A stretch of 32,763 nt of DNA. It comes from Lingula anatina. Taxonomy: Eukaryota > Brachiopoda > Lingulata > Lingulida > Lingulidae. Shown here in pieces: positions 1 to 10,400 of this stretch. Positions within the stretch are counted from its first letter, which is position 1; every line of letters begins with the position of its first letter. The translations under genes were made by a program, and so were the position numbers. A model generated the notes under the pieces. It ran no database searches, was not told the origin of the DNA, and saw nothing but the letters and a program-made list of their open reading frames with translations. The stretch is from NCBI RefSeq assembly GCF_001039355.2, contig NW_019775587.1, forward strand, positions 73,050-105,812. The letters are read 5' to 3'.

Positions 1-1157
1 GGCTGTAACATTAACACACACCTTCGCCTCACCTGTCCTTTTGCTTACCTGTTTTGAAACGCATTGGATTTCAATGCTGATCATCGCATTAAAAATGCGG
101 TCAGGAATTTCTTTAACGGCGAAAATATGCTAATAGGAAGCGCGAAGTGTCGGCCCGAGAGAGAGGCTGGAGAAACTGGTAAATTTTTGTGAACCTGTAT
201 CTGGAATTTTCGCTTGGTTTTTAGTCTGTTTAAGTGGTAGGTGGGATTTCATGTGCTTTATATGTGATAGGTAGTGTCTGATTGTCTTTTGATTATTGTA
301 AGCAGTTAATATTATTTGACGTTAGGATAAACTATCATGTTGTAATTCAAACTTTTAAAAGATGTCATACTCATTGTAGTTTGTATTGACACATGATATT
401 CTGGTGTCGTATCTTGCCTAACAATACCTGGCTATATAATTGGTCTCCCCTTGTTTGATTTTTGAAAAGAAGTATTGAATTGATCATTTCTAATTGGTGA
501 GATTAATACAACTTAGAAGTGGATTTATTGGGCATTTTTTCGCTCTGAATGATATGAGGGAAAGAAGAGTGATTAAACAGCAGTTAGGCATACACTAGTA
601 GAAAAACAGATTCACCATTGATGGTTACACGACCATTAATCTATTATTATAATTATAATAATAATTATTGTTATTATTTCACCTCGTATTCGACTGCCCA
701 GTTTACATCATTGAGCTGAGCGACTCCTCTGATTACTATTTTAAATCTAAACCGAGATGATATGAAAAAACAGTTTGAAATCCAGGCCCTCGTGTGTAGA
801 TATGGCAGTCATATGCTGGCACCTGTCGGAGGTATATCATTCATGTTCGAGACCTTTAAAGGTCGAACTGTGTTTGTAGGCACGCTAGTACTTTTTTATG
901 ATTTAATATGCATGCAGCAGTATAACTTATGGTCAGGAATATTATAATTGATTAAGCATCGTTTGAGTTTATCGCCCACGGGTCAATACGCTCACTATCC
1001 CTTATAGAAGCAGGTTTGTTTAAATTATTTAAGGACTGGCGCGTGTTATAGTATGGTAATTGTAGAAAATATCATGTGGAATGGAGCTTGGCACCTGCTA
1101 CTTTCCTTCTGTCCGTTTGGAGCAAAAAACAACCAACGTGTTACTACCATTTAATTC
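1..1157. other. AT-rich non-coding stretch at left edge
   Basis: No coding region is supported here; open frames are short and lack splice-site support. At the extreme left, on the minus strand, two GT donors lie close together (ACAG|GTAAGC with the exon side ending near 53, and ACAG|GTGAGG near 37). They could terminate a small exon of a leftward gene, but no coding potential backs this. A 40-bp run rich in ATT/AAT repeats lies at 641-679. Confidence 0.5.
641..679. repeat. AT-rich ATT/AAT low-complexity tract
   Basis: A short stretch of imperfect ATT/TAA trinucleotide repeats that is partly self-complementary. It is an ordinary simple repeat with no sign of function. Confidence 0.7.
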
Positions 1158-1166
1158 CTCTCTCTC

Positions 1167-1211
<45 letters not shown>

Positions 1212-1226
1212 CTGTGTGTGTGTGTA
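1158..1226. repeat. (CT)n followed by (TG)n microsatellite
   Basis: About 50 bp of almost pure CT dinucleotides with one interruption (1158-1207), then a short TG run ending near 1226. The open frames across it encode Ser-Leu or Arg-Glu dipeptide strings and are artefacts of the repeat. Confidence 0.95.
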
Positions 1227-1266
1227 CATGTATCTCTTTATACAAGTTTGCACGCGTTGAAGGGTG

Positions 1267-1268
<2 letters not shown>

Positions 1269-1303
<35 letters not shown>
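1269..1303. repeat. (GA)n microsatellite
   Basis: About 35 bp of pure GA dinucleotides. It is the reverse complement of the CT tract 60 bp upstream, so the two could pair as a hairpin in single-stranded DNA or in a transcript. Confidence 0.95.
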
Positions 1304-1304
<1 letters not shown>

Positions 1305-1594
1305 GAATAGAGAAAAGGACAGAGTATGAAGAGACTTCAGGGTACAAAAACACTGACAATGATGGACGTTGTCCAGCGATGCAAGGACACGGGTCCGCCT
1401 GTTTATTTGATTAGTTCACATCGCCGTCCATCATAACTCTCTTTGCCTGCCACAACACCGTCACTTCTCCCTTATAACCACATCAATCTGGGTTGGGATA
1501 GTCAACTGGGGAGATGGGGCGTCTATCTGGTTAGATATCTATCTGGTTCACAATTTTACGAAAACTATAATGTCCTCTAGGTTCAGTGCGATAG

Positions 1595-1595
<1 letters not shown>

Positions 1596-1623
<28 letters not shown>
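1596..1623 (+). repeat. 28-base poly-G run
   Basis: An uninterrupted run of 28 guanines. Such a run can form G-quadruplex or triplex structures and is prone to length error in assemblies, so the exact length should not be trusted. Confidence 0.9.
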
Positions 1624-1626
<3 letters not shown>

Positions 1627-1942
1627 AGAGGAGGCTGGGTGTCCCCGAGTCGGTTTCACGAGCCATCGTCCCTTTAAAGAGGTCAAAACTGGTCTAAAAC
1701 AGACGTCGGCAAAAGTTGACTTTAAAACATTTCTTCATTATTATAGATATAAGTGAATGTCCAGCAAATACGACACACTCGTGTCCTGATGCTGTACGTT
1801 TTCTTATCACTTATAAGTCCATTTAATTGTGATAATGTCTATTCTCATTCACAAATCGCGTTACTACGTATACGGTCAGTACAAGCGCTGCTATTCACGT
1901 CACGTCGAATTACGTCGTTAATGGGCGGACTTGCGTCCAGGG

Positions 1943-1974
1943 GGGTCAATGACCTTGTTGACCTCTGATGACCT
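1943..1974. promoter_or_regulatory. Cluster of nuclear-receptor half-sites (IR1 plus direct repeats)
   Basis: Four hexamers of the RGGTCA/TGACCY type lie in 32 bp: GGGTCA at 1943, then TGACCT at 1950, 1959 and 1969. The first pair is an inverted repeat with a one-base spacer, a geometry known for ecdysone-receptor/USP and FXR/RXR-type heterodimers. The next pairs are direct repeats spaced by 3 and 4. Binding is inference; only the motif geometry is seen. Confidence 0.35.
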
Positions 1975-4055
1975 TATTTTGGCCGCAGGTGACCAGAGGA
2001 GGTACAGTACGACTCACCTTTTTACCTACGTACCTCCTCGCATAAAGTTAGCGCGTGGGTTGCATTGTAATGGTGTTACCAGCTTCGAGATCTGCTGAGG
2101 ATTTGATAGGGGTGTTTCTGTTCAGTGCGGCTACATCTGTATGTTTGATATGACTTTATTTTTCAACATTTTTGTTCTTCATTCCATCATCTACACTGTA
2201 CTGTACGGCCAACTTTGGCGATATAATGGCGTTCAAAAGATTAGGAAGTCTACGTCACCCCGTGTACAAGCAAGATATAAATTCTTGTTTGTGTTATAGA
2301 AAAATAATATATTAAAAAAGAAACGAATATAAAGTATATAAGACCAGTAAATTAATAGAATAATATGCTACTGGTATTGATTAAATCAGAAAAAGGTGGT
2401 GACCAAGTTGATGTAGTGTCCAAAATTTTTGTATTTTTATAAGATTATTTATTTATCAAATTGTGTTAAGGGGCGATGAAGCGCGCACAACAGGTATAGA
2501 TACAGCATTTTGTCTCGTCTGCCAGCTGTCATTTCCCTGGGGGCACTTCCTGTGTGTTACTAAACGCTTGACCTCTTGACCGACATACCGTTGTCCAAAA
2601 TGACCGGAGGGTCTCACGACTATAAATATCTAAACAGTTTGTCCATCAGTTGTGATGTTCTTTTTTATTTCTAGTCGCCACCCTTACTCACAGCTACACC
2701 TATATTTATAATATTTTTCAACAGGACTCGTGTATCAAAATAACTAAATGCAGTCGAAACTTAAACTTGACCTAAAAGCAGACAGCAGCCTGACCCAAGA
2801 TTAATCAGGCTTTATCCACTTAAATGAGGTTGTTTGCCATGGTTAAAAAAAGAAAAATGGTCAGTCGCCATGTTCTAGTAGAATACTTTTTTCCGGGAAG
2901 GTAGCAGTCCTTTTTATCTGGTGTCAATATTAAGATAAATTAACTTGTGATACGGGTCAGGGCCTCCTGCTGAGATAGAATAGCAAGTAAGGATGGCCGA
3001 ACTTGTTTGAAATTACGACTTTTGAGACACAACGGAGTGTAATTTGTCTGCGGGCATATCACGTATAGCTAGGTGGTCTGATCTCAATAGAAAATGTATC
3101 GATGTCTTCCTTTTCAATATGTTGTTTTTTTTTTCTTTTACAACAAAACTTTTGTTGATTATCTGGCTTGGTTACCGTGCTGACAAAAAGGTATATTTAA
3201 ATGTAATGCTCATATACGGGTGTTTTAAGTATGATCTCTCTTTAAGGGCAAAAACAGACAGACTAACAGTGTTTGGGTCTTAGTCATACTGACAGAAAAC
3301 GGAAAGTTAAAGTGAAGACATCTCGTGAAAGATTGTGGGTCATTGACTATCTTGGGTGTTTAGGACATTGCTTATTTAGACATACACACAACAGGTAGTA
3401 TCGGTGGCGATAATTTATGGTTTTTAGTGGGAGTGACAAGTGATCTTTTTTACAAATCAGAAGTTATTTTAAGCTGATGCATCCATAGTAGGCCTACCCC
3501 ATAATACCTTTATGTTTGCCGAATTTATCTCTGTTTGAGAAAGGATGGAATTAAAGGGCCTGTCCATTTTTGCAATATTGGAAGTGTATCTATGTTTCGA
3601 AATATGGAGATTATTAAAATTTTGCGTTCAGCATTCAAAAAGATTTAAAAACGTATCGTAAGGTGTTTGGGTATGTATGGAGTGCATATAACTTGTGAAG
3701 TAGACATCTTTACAGTATGATGTAAACTGCCTCTTCACTGTGCATATCATATATTTTATTCTGGCCGCCAAACATTTGAAGTTCAAATTTACCAGCAAAT
3801 AATTTCGATTTTCCATGGCGAAGCCTTTTGAGCTGTGTGACAATGCCTTCGGGATATATTCGCACTTATAGCAATGGCTGAAGTGCATAAGAATTGTGCT
3901 TTTCACCTCCATCATCATGACAGAATCGTGTTTCCCCTTAGTGAACCTCTTATCAGGAAAGCAGTCTAGTTCATTTCGGGAGTGTTTAAAAAGGAAAGAC
4001 AAATGGCCTGATGCTAATGCCTCAGAGTAAGTCCCCAAACCGGATTGTCAAAGCG

Positions 4056-4082
4056 TGACCTCTGACATCTGACCTTCGACCT
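4056..4082. promoter_or_regulatory. Four-unit DR1-type nuclear-receptor half-site array
   Basis: TGACCT (4056), TGACAT (4063), TGACCT (4070) and CGACCT (4077) sit at an exact 7-bp period, that is, four direct half-sites each separated by one base. Direct repeats with one-base spacing are the classical binding geometry of RXR, HNF4 and COUP-TF type receptors. The array lies about 3.3 kb upstream of the 2A exon and about 400 bp upstream of a strong splice donor, so it could belong to a distal promoter of the sacsin-like gene. Function is inferred. Confidence 0.4.
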
Positions 4083-4125
4083 CTCGTTTCAGCACAGAAA
4101 TAACACAGAGCGCAGTCACCGTCGT

Positions 4126-4486
4126 CCGATTGGTGACACGTCGCTAGTTGCTTTTGGTGTTTTAACAATGTCAGGTTGTTTGAACTGTTTTTGGCTGATA
4201 GCTGATAAGGAAATTAAGCTTTTAAGAATTTGTAGCTACACGTAAGGAAAAGGACATTTGGCAACAGCTCTTGAACTTACTCAAAACGGATTAAGCAACA
4301 GTTGATCGGAGGAGATTCGTGAGACGTTGGTCTCATTACACTGACAGCATCTTTCTACGTTAGCTTTGTAACAGGAGCCTCACTAACTTACCGAAAAGAA
4401 ATTGCGTGGTGAGAGGACTGAACATTTTCTGAACTAAAATGCAAGAAGTCACGGCTGGTTTGACATTGAAAGGCTGAGCGTGCAGG
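4126..4486 (+). promoter_or_regulatory. Candidate distal promoter and non-coding first exon
   Basis: A reverse CCAAT box (ATTGG, 4129-4133) in a locally GC-richer patch is followed about 350 bp later by a near-perfect splice donor (CAGG|GTAAGTAT, GT at 4487). A transcript starting near 4150-4200 could be spliced from 4486 to the acceptor at 7210, placing a non-coding exon ahead of the 2A exon. There is no TATA box, and only transcript data would settle it. The competing proximal promoter lies at 6433-6479. Confidence 0.2.
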
Positions 4487-4689
4487 GTAAGTATTTGACA
4501 TGAGGTAGCCTCCACTGGGACACAGCTTTTCCAGCCCCTCAATGGTGCGGGTTGTCATGCTATAGGTTAAACTCTTGTCACATGAGGTGTGAGGTGAAAA
4601 AACGTTATTTTTTTCTTTCGCTTTTCATAAAAAGATTAGAGGTGTTTTGGATTAACTGTACATGCATGAGTGCGTGCGCTTGAGCACGT

Positions 4690-4732
4690 CCCTCCTCCCT
4701 CTCTCTTCCTCCCTCCCTCCCTCCTTCTCTCT
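4690..4732. repeat. Pyrimidine-rich CCT/CTT tract
   Basis: About 43 bp almost wholly C and T, with irregular CCT units. It is a degraded simple repeat. Confidence 0.8.
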
Positions 4733-6432
4733 ACGTAAATGTAGGATAAAGAGGAAGATCAAGGACACCATAGATAAGCCAGACTGGCTTCCTAACTGTG
4801 GTCAACAATAGACCAGCCTGCATTAAGGTTGCGAACCTCGCTCAGAAAGAGATTTCTATTTTAGAAGGTAAAGTGGCCAGCGACTTAGATATTACAAATC
4901 CATCTAAACAGCATCCTTCATTTAACTTTAAAATGCTTTGTCAAGCTATGGCATGAAAGGTTGTCAAGACGCTACACAGAATGACATCTTTTAATTTCTT
5001 TATGTACTTTTTTTACGTTGATCGCCGGAGGCTCCAACGGGTGATGGAAGGAGGAACGAGCCAAGTGATATGATTGTTTTGTGCAAAAAAGATGATAGAT
5101 AGACTACCGCAGGGTGTATTTTGCTTGACAAAGTAATGTGTAGTTAATATAGTTAATAGGATGCGTGAGTGCGACGTTATTTTGGAGACGACATACATGT
5201 AGACTTGCTGTTTCCAAGTGTGTTTATTTGCATGGCCACATTAAATAGAGATTTTTTATAAACGGACATGGAGCGAGAAATATGTGACGGCCATTTCACT
5301 GAAATGTAGAAACACATTACTGGTTACGGAAAACATGGATATATAAACTACACATCGCATTTAAAATCTGCAGTTTAAGTTTTAACCTTACATTTAAATC
5401 AAGGACGAAAACTACAAACTTTACCCTTTCTCTTGAAAAAACTATTTATAAGTCTTGTGTTTTTCGTATGAGATAGGCAAAATATTTAAACAATTACGTC
5501 ATCCAGTCAACTTATGAAGGCTGCAGCTCTGTGTAGCTGTTCTTTTTTTTTGCATGTGTTTTATCATTGATAACTTTTCCAGACGATCCCTAAGAAGCAG
5601 GCTGCTTGACATTACCTTCCTGTTCTGTTTTACCTGCGTTAAGCGGTCAGTATAATGTATGATCAACCCAAGGGTGAGGTATAACTCTGAATCTACTTCC
5701 TGGAGTGGATCTGATCTAAAACTATTCTAGTAAAAACGGGGCTGGAGGTGACCACACCTGTGCCCCCTGCGGCCTTACTCCTGCAACTTCGAATTTTACC
5801 CATGGCGATTAATTACAATGACATCGTCATTTTCCGTCTTGCATAACGACGAGCACGAACGGAACCGTCTCGAGCATAGGCAGTTTGACATTTATATATT
5901 CCAATCTTGTGACATTTATTCGCCAAAACTTGTGCTTATCTGGCTGTCTCACTTTTAACCCTGAGGACTCATGGGTCAAGTTCACAACTGGACAAGTTTA
6001 GACCGTGGAGGCTTAATGACGTCACCAGACAAGCAGCTCTCTCTTCCACCGTTGCGGTTTGCAAGTTTAATATCCTGTAAACCAGGCTGTTTTTCTCGTT
6101 CCTTTATCTTAATTTTTCCCATACCCTCCACTGCAGATATTTTTGTACCTATCAAGAAAGGGGTTGCGTCATCAGCTGCTTTTTTTGAAAATATGCCCAG
6201 ACGAAAGCCCAACATAACCTCAGTTGAGTGTTATTTTTACGACGTTAATTGTTAGTACATATAGCACTTTATGTTATGTTAGTTGTGCATGTCGTAATGT
6301 TATGGTGTGTGGGAACTGTAGTTGAGAGCGACAGCAATAGTTGCACCGTAAATTTTAAATTTGTTCAATTCGCTGGGAGTGATTGTGAGAGGTAAGAAGG
6401 CTGTGGGGAGCCAATATTATATATAGATTGGA
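4733..6432. other. Non-coding stretch
   Basis: No coding region is supported. Overlapping open frames of 77 and 94 codons on opposite strands near 5971-6255 have no domain or splice support. A perfect CRE-type palindrome (TGACGTCA) occurs at 6017-6024, which could bind CREB/ATF-type factors but may be fortuitous. Confidence 0.45.
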
Positions 6433-6479
6433 GGGCGGGGTGGCGGGGATGGGGTTGGATACAGGGAGGGGTATAAAAA
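6433..6479 (+). promoter_or_regulatory. Candidate GC-box plus TATA core promoter
   Basis: Two GC-box-like motifs (GGGCGGGG at 6433-6440 and GGCGGGG at 6442-6448) sit about 30 bp upstream of a canonical TATA box (TATAAAAA, 6472-6479). Start of transcription would be expected near 6500-6510. This is the nearest well-formed core promoter upstream of the 2A exon. Transcripts from here could read straight through to 7368, or be spliced to the acceptor at 7210, although no strong donor was seen between. The organisation is seen; promoter activity is inferred. Confidence 0.35.
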
Positions 6480-7210
6480 CGGGGGCTTTGCATGACGTGG
6501 CACTGAGGATGGAACTGTATTCCAATGTAACCCTGTATGTCTTTTATCGGGGCAGTGCTTTCACAAGTAGCAACAGGTCTTATATACATCGTCTATTATA
6601 ATGAATTATCTGTACTTCTTTATGGGAAAGCTACAGATTTTGATATATTTTATGGTATACAAAATGTGCGGTTTGACGATGACGTTGAGTAGGGGTTAGG
6701 TCAGGAATCCACATTTACTCGTTTTGGTATGAGTCTTATTTAAAAACTTCCAAATAAGAAGAAACATATTATCAAGTGTATAATTTCCATTCCATACATG
6801 GAAAGTATGTATCGGCCTGAACTTCAGGTTTCTCTCTGTCACTTTTCCAAACCATTGCTAAATATGCACTCATTTTGGATTTTATTACTTTGCACCATCA
6901 CGCTTTCGGATGTTTGGGCCCAGACATAGCTTACGGGAATCTTTTCATTTTTACTATTTGCATATTCATATTTTGTTGTCATGGTCTTGTCGTTTGGTCT
7001 ACTTGTGTTAGGCGGTGATATGTTCATTGTAAACCGAGTAAGGTCTTTTGGCATAAAATATTCAGCACAGCAAAAATGGAAGTTGTGGTTTCCTGTGGTT
7101 GTCATGTTATAGGGGCACGGTGGCCTTATGGCAACGGTTCTTCTAACATATATGAAGATCTGAAAAACTTTTAACATAGGACTTGACACCGGTTAATTTT
7201 TCAATTACAG

Positions 7211-7367
7211 GGACACAAATAACAGAAACGGGACCTCAACAACACAAGGGAATCATGCTTGGTTACAGCCAGAAGTAAGGACAAGGGATATTTTTGAATA
7301 AAGGGATTTCAGACAAACATACATAATTGGAAGTTACAAACCAGCTGGAGACGCTGACAGGGCGCCG
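7211..7367 (+). other. Probable 5' leader part of the 2A exon
   Basis: A good acceptor precedes 7211 (pyrimidine-rich run then CAATTACAG, with a possible branch sequence GGTTAAT). The frame of the main ORF is closed by TAA at 7299-7301, so coding does not extend to 7211 in that frame. The remaining 22 codons upstream of the ATG at 7368 are open, so an alternative exon junction between 7302 and 7367 (for example after TTTCAG at 7312) cannot be excluded. The ATG at 7368 has a pyrimidine at -3, a weak initiation context. Confidence 0.4.
7255..7278 (+). CDS. Seven-codon upstream ORF
   Basis: ATG at 7255 with A at position -3, followed by seven codons (MLGYSQK) and TAA, ending 89 bases before the ATG at 7368 and in a different frame. 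If the leader is transcribed as proposed, this uORF would be met before the main start and could reduce or condition its translation. It is real as a sequence feature; its use is inferred. Confidence 0.3.
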   Translation: MLGYSQK

Positions 7368-7490
7368 ATGAAAGATCTCGAGAAATACCGCAGCCACGAG
7401 AGTCCTGTGCAGGGGGGCGACTTTTCCAGCGACAAGCAACGTCTGCTTCAGAGTGGTGATGTAGAGTTGAACCCAGGACCCGGGGCTATG
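7368..7490 (+). CDS. Exon 1: leader with 2A ribosome-skipping peptide
   Basis: Encodes 41 residues: a hydrophilic start (MKDLEKYRSHESPVQGG) without an obvious hydrophobic signal peptide, then RLLQSGDVELNPGPGAM. The D-V-E-x-N-P-G-P core (residues 31-38) is the full 2A consensus, and the preceding leucine pair and Ser-Gly are typical of cellular and retrotransposon-borne 2A sequences. On 2A sequences ribosomes fail to form the bond between G37 and P38, releasing a 37-residue leader and continuing with P38. The exon ends ATG|GTGAGT, a perfect donor, in phase 0, three codons beyond the skip site. The next compatible acceptor gives an open phase-0 continuation into the sacsin repeat. The frame is also open to 7583 if unspliced, but that extension is AT-rich and unlikely to be coding. 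Confidence 0.7.
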
Positions 7491-10400
7491 GTGAGTCAGA
7501 ACTTTGCTTTGATATATTTTAACCAACCTTGTTCTGCTTTTCAATTCTACATTGCTTTTATGAAAGAAGTAAGGGGATTTTAAAGTATTGCTGTTGTTTT
7601 TGGTGATATTTGGAGAAATTTGAGAATTCCGCTGATACAGTGTCCTCCCAGTCCATGAATTTTCAAAAAACACGTGTTTTAACAACTTGCGCAGAAATGG
7701 GAGAAATTTAATGAACCACGAGAGAGAGAGAGAGGGGGATGGATTGACATGGAAGCTGTGGTTTTCCAATTTGTGATGCAGTCGCCGATGGTATAGCCTT
7801 TATATGAGGTATCAAGAACCAAACAGTATTTTGTCACTCTTACATACATTATGATGATAATAATTATAAAGTAAAGGGAATTACAAGATTTAATCATGAT
7901 AGGCATAATGATAAAATAATGATTATAATTGATGTATGTGAAAAGTTACTAAACTATTCCACCTACAGATCAAAAATTAATATTGAACTGCCACTCAACT
8001 TCATTATCCTTAAAAGAAAAAAAATAACTACTTAAGATCTTCATGGCCACAATATGATTCTTTTCTAAGAATGTTCATATATGGCTGCTAGCTTCTCTTT
8101 AAACACCTTAGACGAGCAGTTGTTCGGTCATTGTCAGTTACCACAGGCACTTGACCCATTCGTGTGCCATGTCAAATATGACAGATTGTCTTGCAAGGGC
8201 CCGCCCTCTAGGTGATCTGTGCTGCCCTCTGGGTATTCTTATTTAGGCCTCTCTAAAGTTAGTGTCATGATAACTTACCACAAGCGGGAAAAATGAATAT
8301 GTTCAATGAAAATAACGAAAGTAAAATGTTCAATATTAAAGATATGTTGAAAATACAGCATATTATTCAGATGTTAAATCAGACTATACGACCTGTGTGA
8401 CAAAATTGAGATTGGCCTGGAATCCTTGCACCGTTAAGTAGGTCATATCCATGTGATGAATCTTATAGTTAACCTTAGCAGGCGCCCACCCCTTAAAACG
8501 CCGCCAGTGAACTTAACGTTGACGTCATCTTCCGTCCACTAGCCTTTAGTCGTTCATCAGGTAAATGCCTCTCGGACACAAGGTGAAGGGTTTTTGAGAC
8601 ATGAATGAAAAAACGCCCTCCCTCAAATGGGGTTACCGATGTTTTAAAAAAAGTTGCCGAAAGAAGTCATATTTTGAAAAGGATATATTATATTTATTTA
8701 TCATGTCTGTAAATTTAAAGGAGCACGCATGCACTCTTTTTCTACTCCCATGGAACATATTTTGCTGCATCTCTCCTGGGGTAAATGTTGTTTGAAATGG
8801 TTATTTTGACACCCTTCTTCAATTTCCTTGGTGAAAATGCGTCTACCACACTGTTCAATGGTTACTAACCACATAACAAATAAAACCGCAATACGTACAT
8901 ATATATATAAATATAGATACATACACCAATTTTATGATATCCATACTTTAATGTCACCGACCTTGGATATCCAGGGTCGCCCTTTATGAGAATAAAATTC
9001 GGTTTGTTTTCAAAGGGTTTAACTCAATTTATTTTGTGGAAACAACAATGAGTTCTACAACAGCAATTTATATCAGGGGAATCACGTCAGATGGCATTTA
9101 ACCAAAGTTTTTAAAGGGGAATTAGGATTTTTGTTGTTTTTCACACACTTCAATGTACAGTTCCGCTTATGTTGGGGATAATAAAAGTGGCTGATTCATA
9201 TTTTTTGGGCATGATAGTGGAGCAATTAGTCCTGTGACCGTAAAAACACTTAAACACAAAACAAAACACTTTATGATTTTCAGATACACAGAAATTGATT
9301 CATTGATTCATTGTCTCTTAATTATGTAAAGATGGTACAAAAGTAAAGAATCATGTCCGAAGGCAGAAACACCATGCCTCATTGGCAAAAATACGTTCAG
9401 CCTCTTTCGAAAACGATTTCTTACTAGTTTTCAAATAGTTTTTTATTTTTATTTTTTTATTCTCGAAAATTAATGCAGGACATAGTTTTGAAATAGTTGT
9501 CTGAGGCGTCCAGAAATTAAAGTAATGGGGTATCCAGAGGCGTTAATTTCCTGCGACAAGCAACAAGTGTGTACATGGCTCTCAATCACCATGAGCTGTA
9601 AAGTACAGTGATGTAGGTCTTTACCATGAGCGTTTATGTTGGCAGTCTTCGGCTACATCATGACTAAGATGCCAGATTATTAATATAGGAGGTTCTTGAT
9701 GCTGTTCTTGTTAACAAGCCATGTCGTTGTATGTGTACATGCTGGAGGATGTATCCAAATGCATGAATGAATGTCATATGCCCCTTGGCGTCTACCATCA
9801 GAGGCAACCCGAGACAAAACCCTGTCGACTCTTTATGTTATACGTTTATAAGATATGCATTGAAGACAGATTTGCCTGCATAGTTATGTTACCAAAGTAA
9901 CTTCATTATGCAAAGAAACTATTTATTTCCATGTTTTGTATTTCTGTTGTGATCCTATTGTGCATTATTCGAAATGGACGCATGCCCTACACCGAGTGAA
10001 ATCTAAAAATCAACGAGTAAATAAAATTAATTAACAACGAAATAAATGAATAAATTTTATGAAAAACCAGGCAAAACAAGACTTTGCATGTCTATTTGCT
10101 AGTTCTTTCAACCTTTCAAAATATTTTATGAAGAAATTTATAAACAACTTGCAGAGTCAAAATGACGTATACATGTAAATTTCTTTACTAAGCACAACTT
10201 AAGATATGATAAATGCTTTGCAAAATGCCCCCCTCCTCCCTAAAAAGAAGAAGAAATGATAGGTATTTGACTATTTGTGCTGATGCATAACACATATCAA
10301 GGGACAGGCAGATCGTCGTATGTCAAGCTTTCTAAGTGCAAATACACTTGTCCGGTTTGTCCTAATTGATGGCTGTTAGAAGAGATTGATATCACCTGTG

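Larger units (their letters stand above)
1304..4055. other. Non-coding upstream region
   Basis: No gene is supported. The longest open frame here (3628-4038 minus, 136 codons) has AT-rich composition like its surroundings, no recognisable domain and no splice context, so it is treated as chance. The stretch contains a 28-base G run, nuclear-receptor half-site clusters and a few short A/T runs, which are listed separately where notable. Confidence 0.5.

Noticed and set aside
1-200. Minus-strand exon ending at two nearby donors at the left edge
   Set aside because: Donors look good, but no coding potential or acceptor could be established; left as a remark in the regional entry.
1076-1414. Open frames rich in Ser-Leu or Arg-Glu repeats (also at 11513-11841, 26555-26962 and 29115-29383)
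   Set aside because: Created by CT, CA, GT and GA microsatellites, which lack stops in several frames.
3628-4038. 136-codon minus-strand frame
   Set aside because: Composition matches non-coding surroundings, and there is no domain, splice site or conserved motif.
6839-7189. Shared dispersed repeat between this region and 14911-15132 (both contain a CAGCAAAAATG word on the plus strand)
   Set aside because: Similarity is limited to about 20 bases with no consistent extension, so it is not enough to call a repeat family.
7368-7490. 2A segment as a remnant of a non-LTR retrotransposon
   Set aside because: 2A peptides do occur in such elements, but no reverse transcriptase, endonuclease or tail sequence was seen around it, and the exon has a donor whose phase fits the sacsin repeat. 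It remains the main alternative for exon 1 until transcripts are seen.
7263-7769. 168-codon minus-strand open frame over the 2A exon
   Set aside because: It is antisense to the 2A exon and its donor, contains low-complexity Ser-Leu and AT-driven stretches, and has no domain. The plus-strand reading has the exact 2A consensus and a splice donor.
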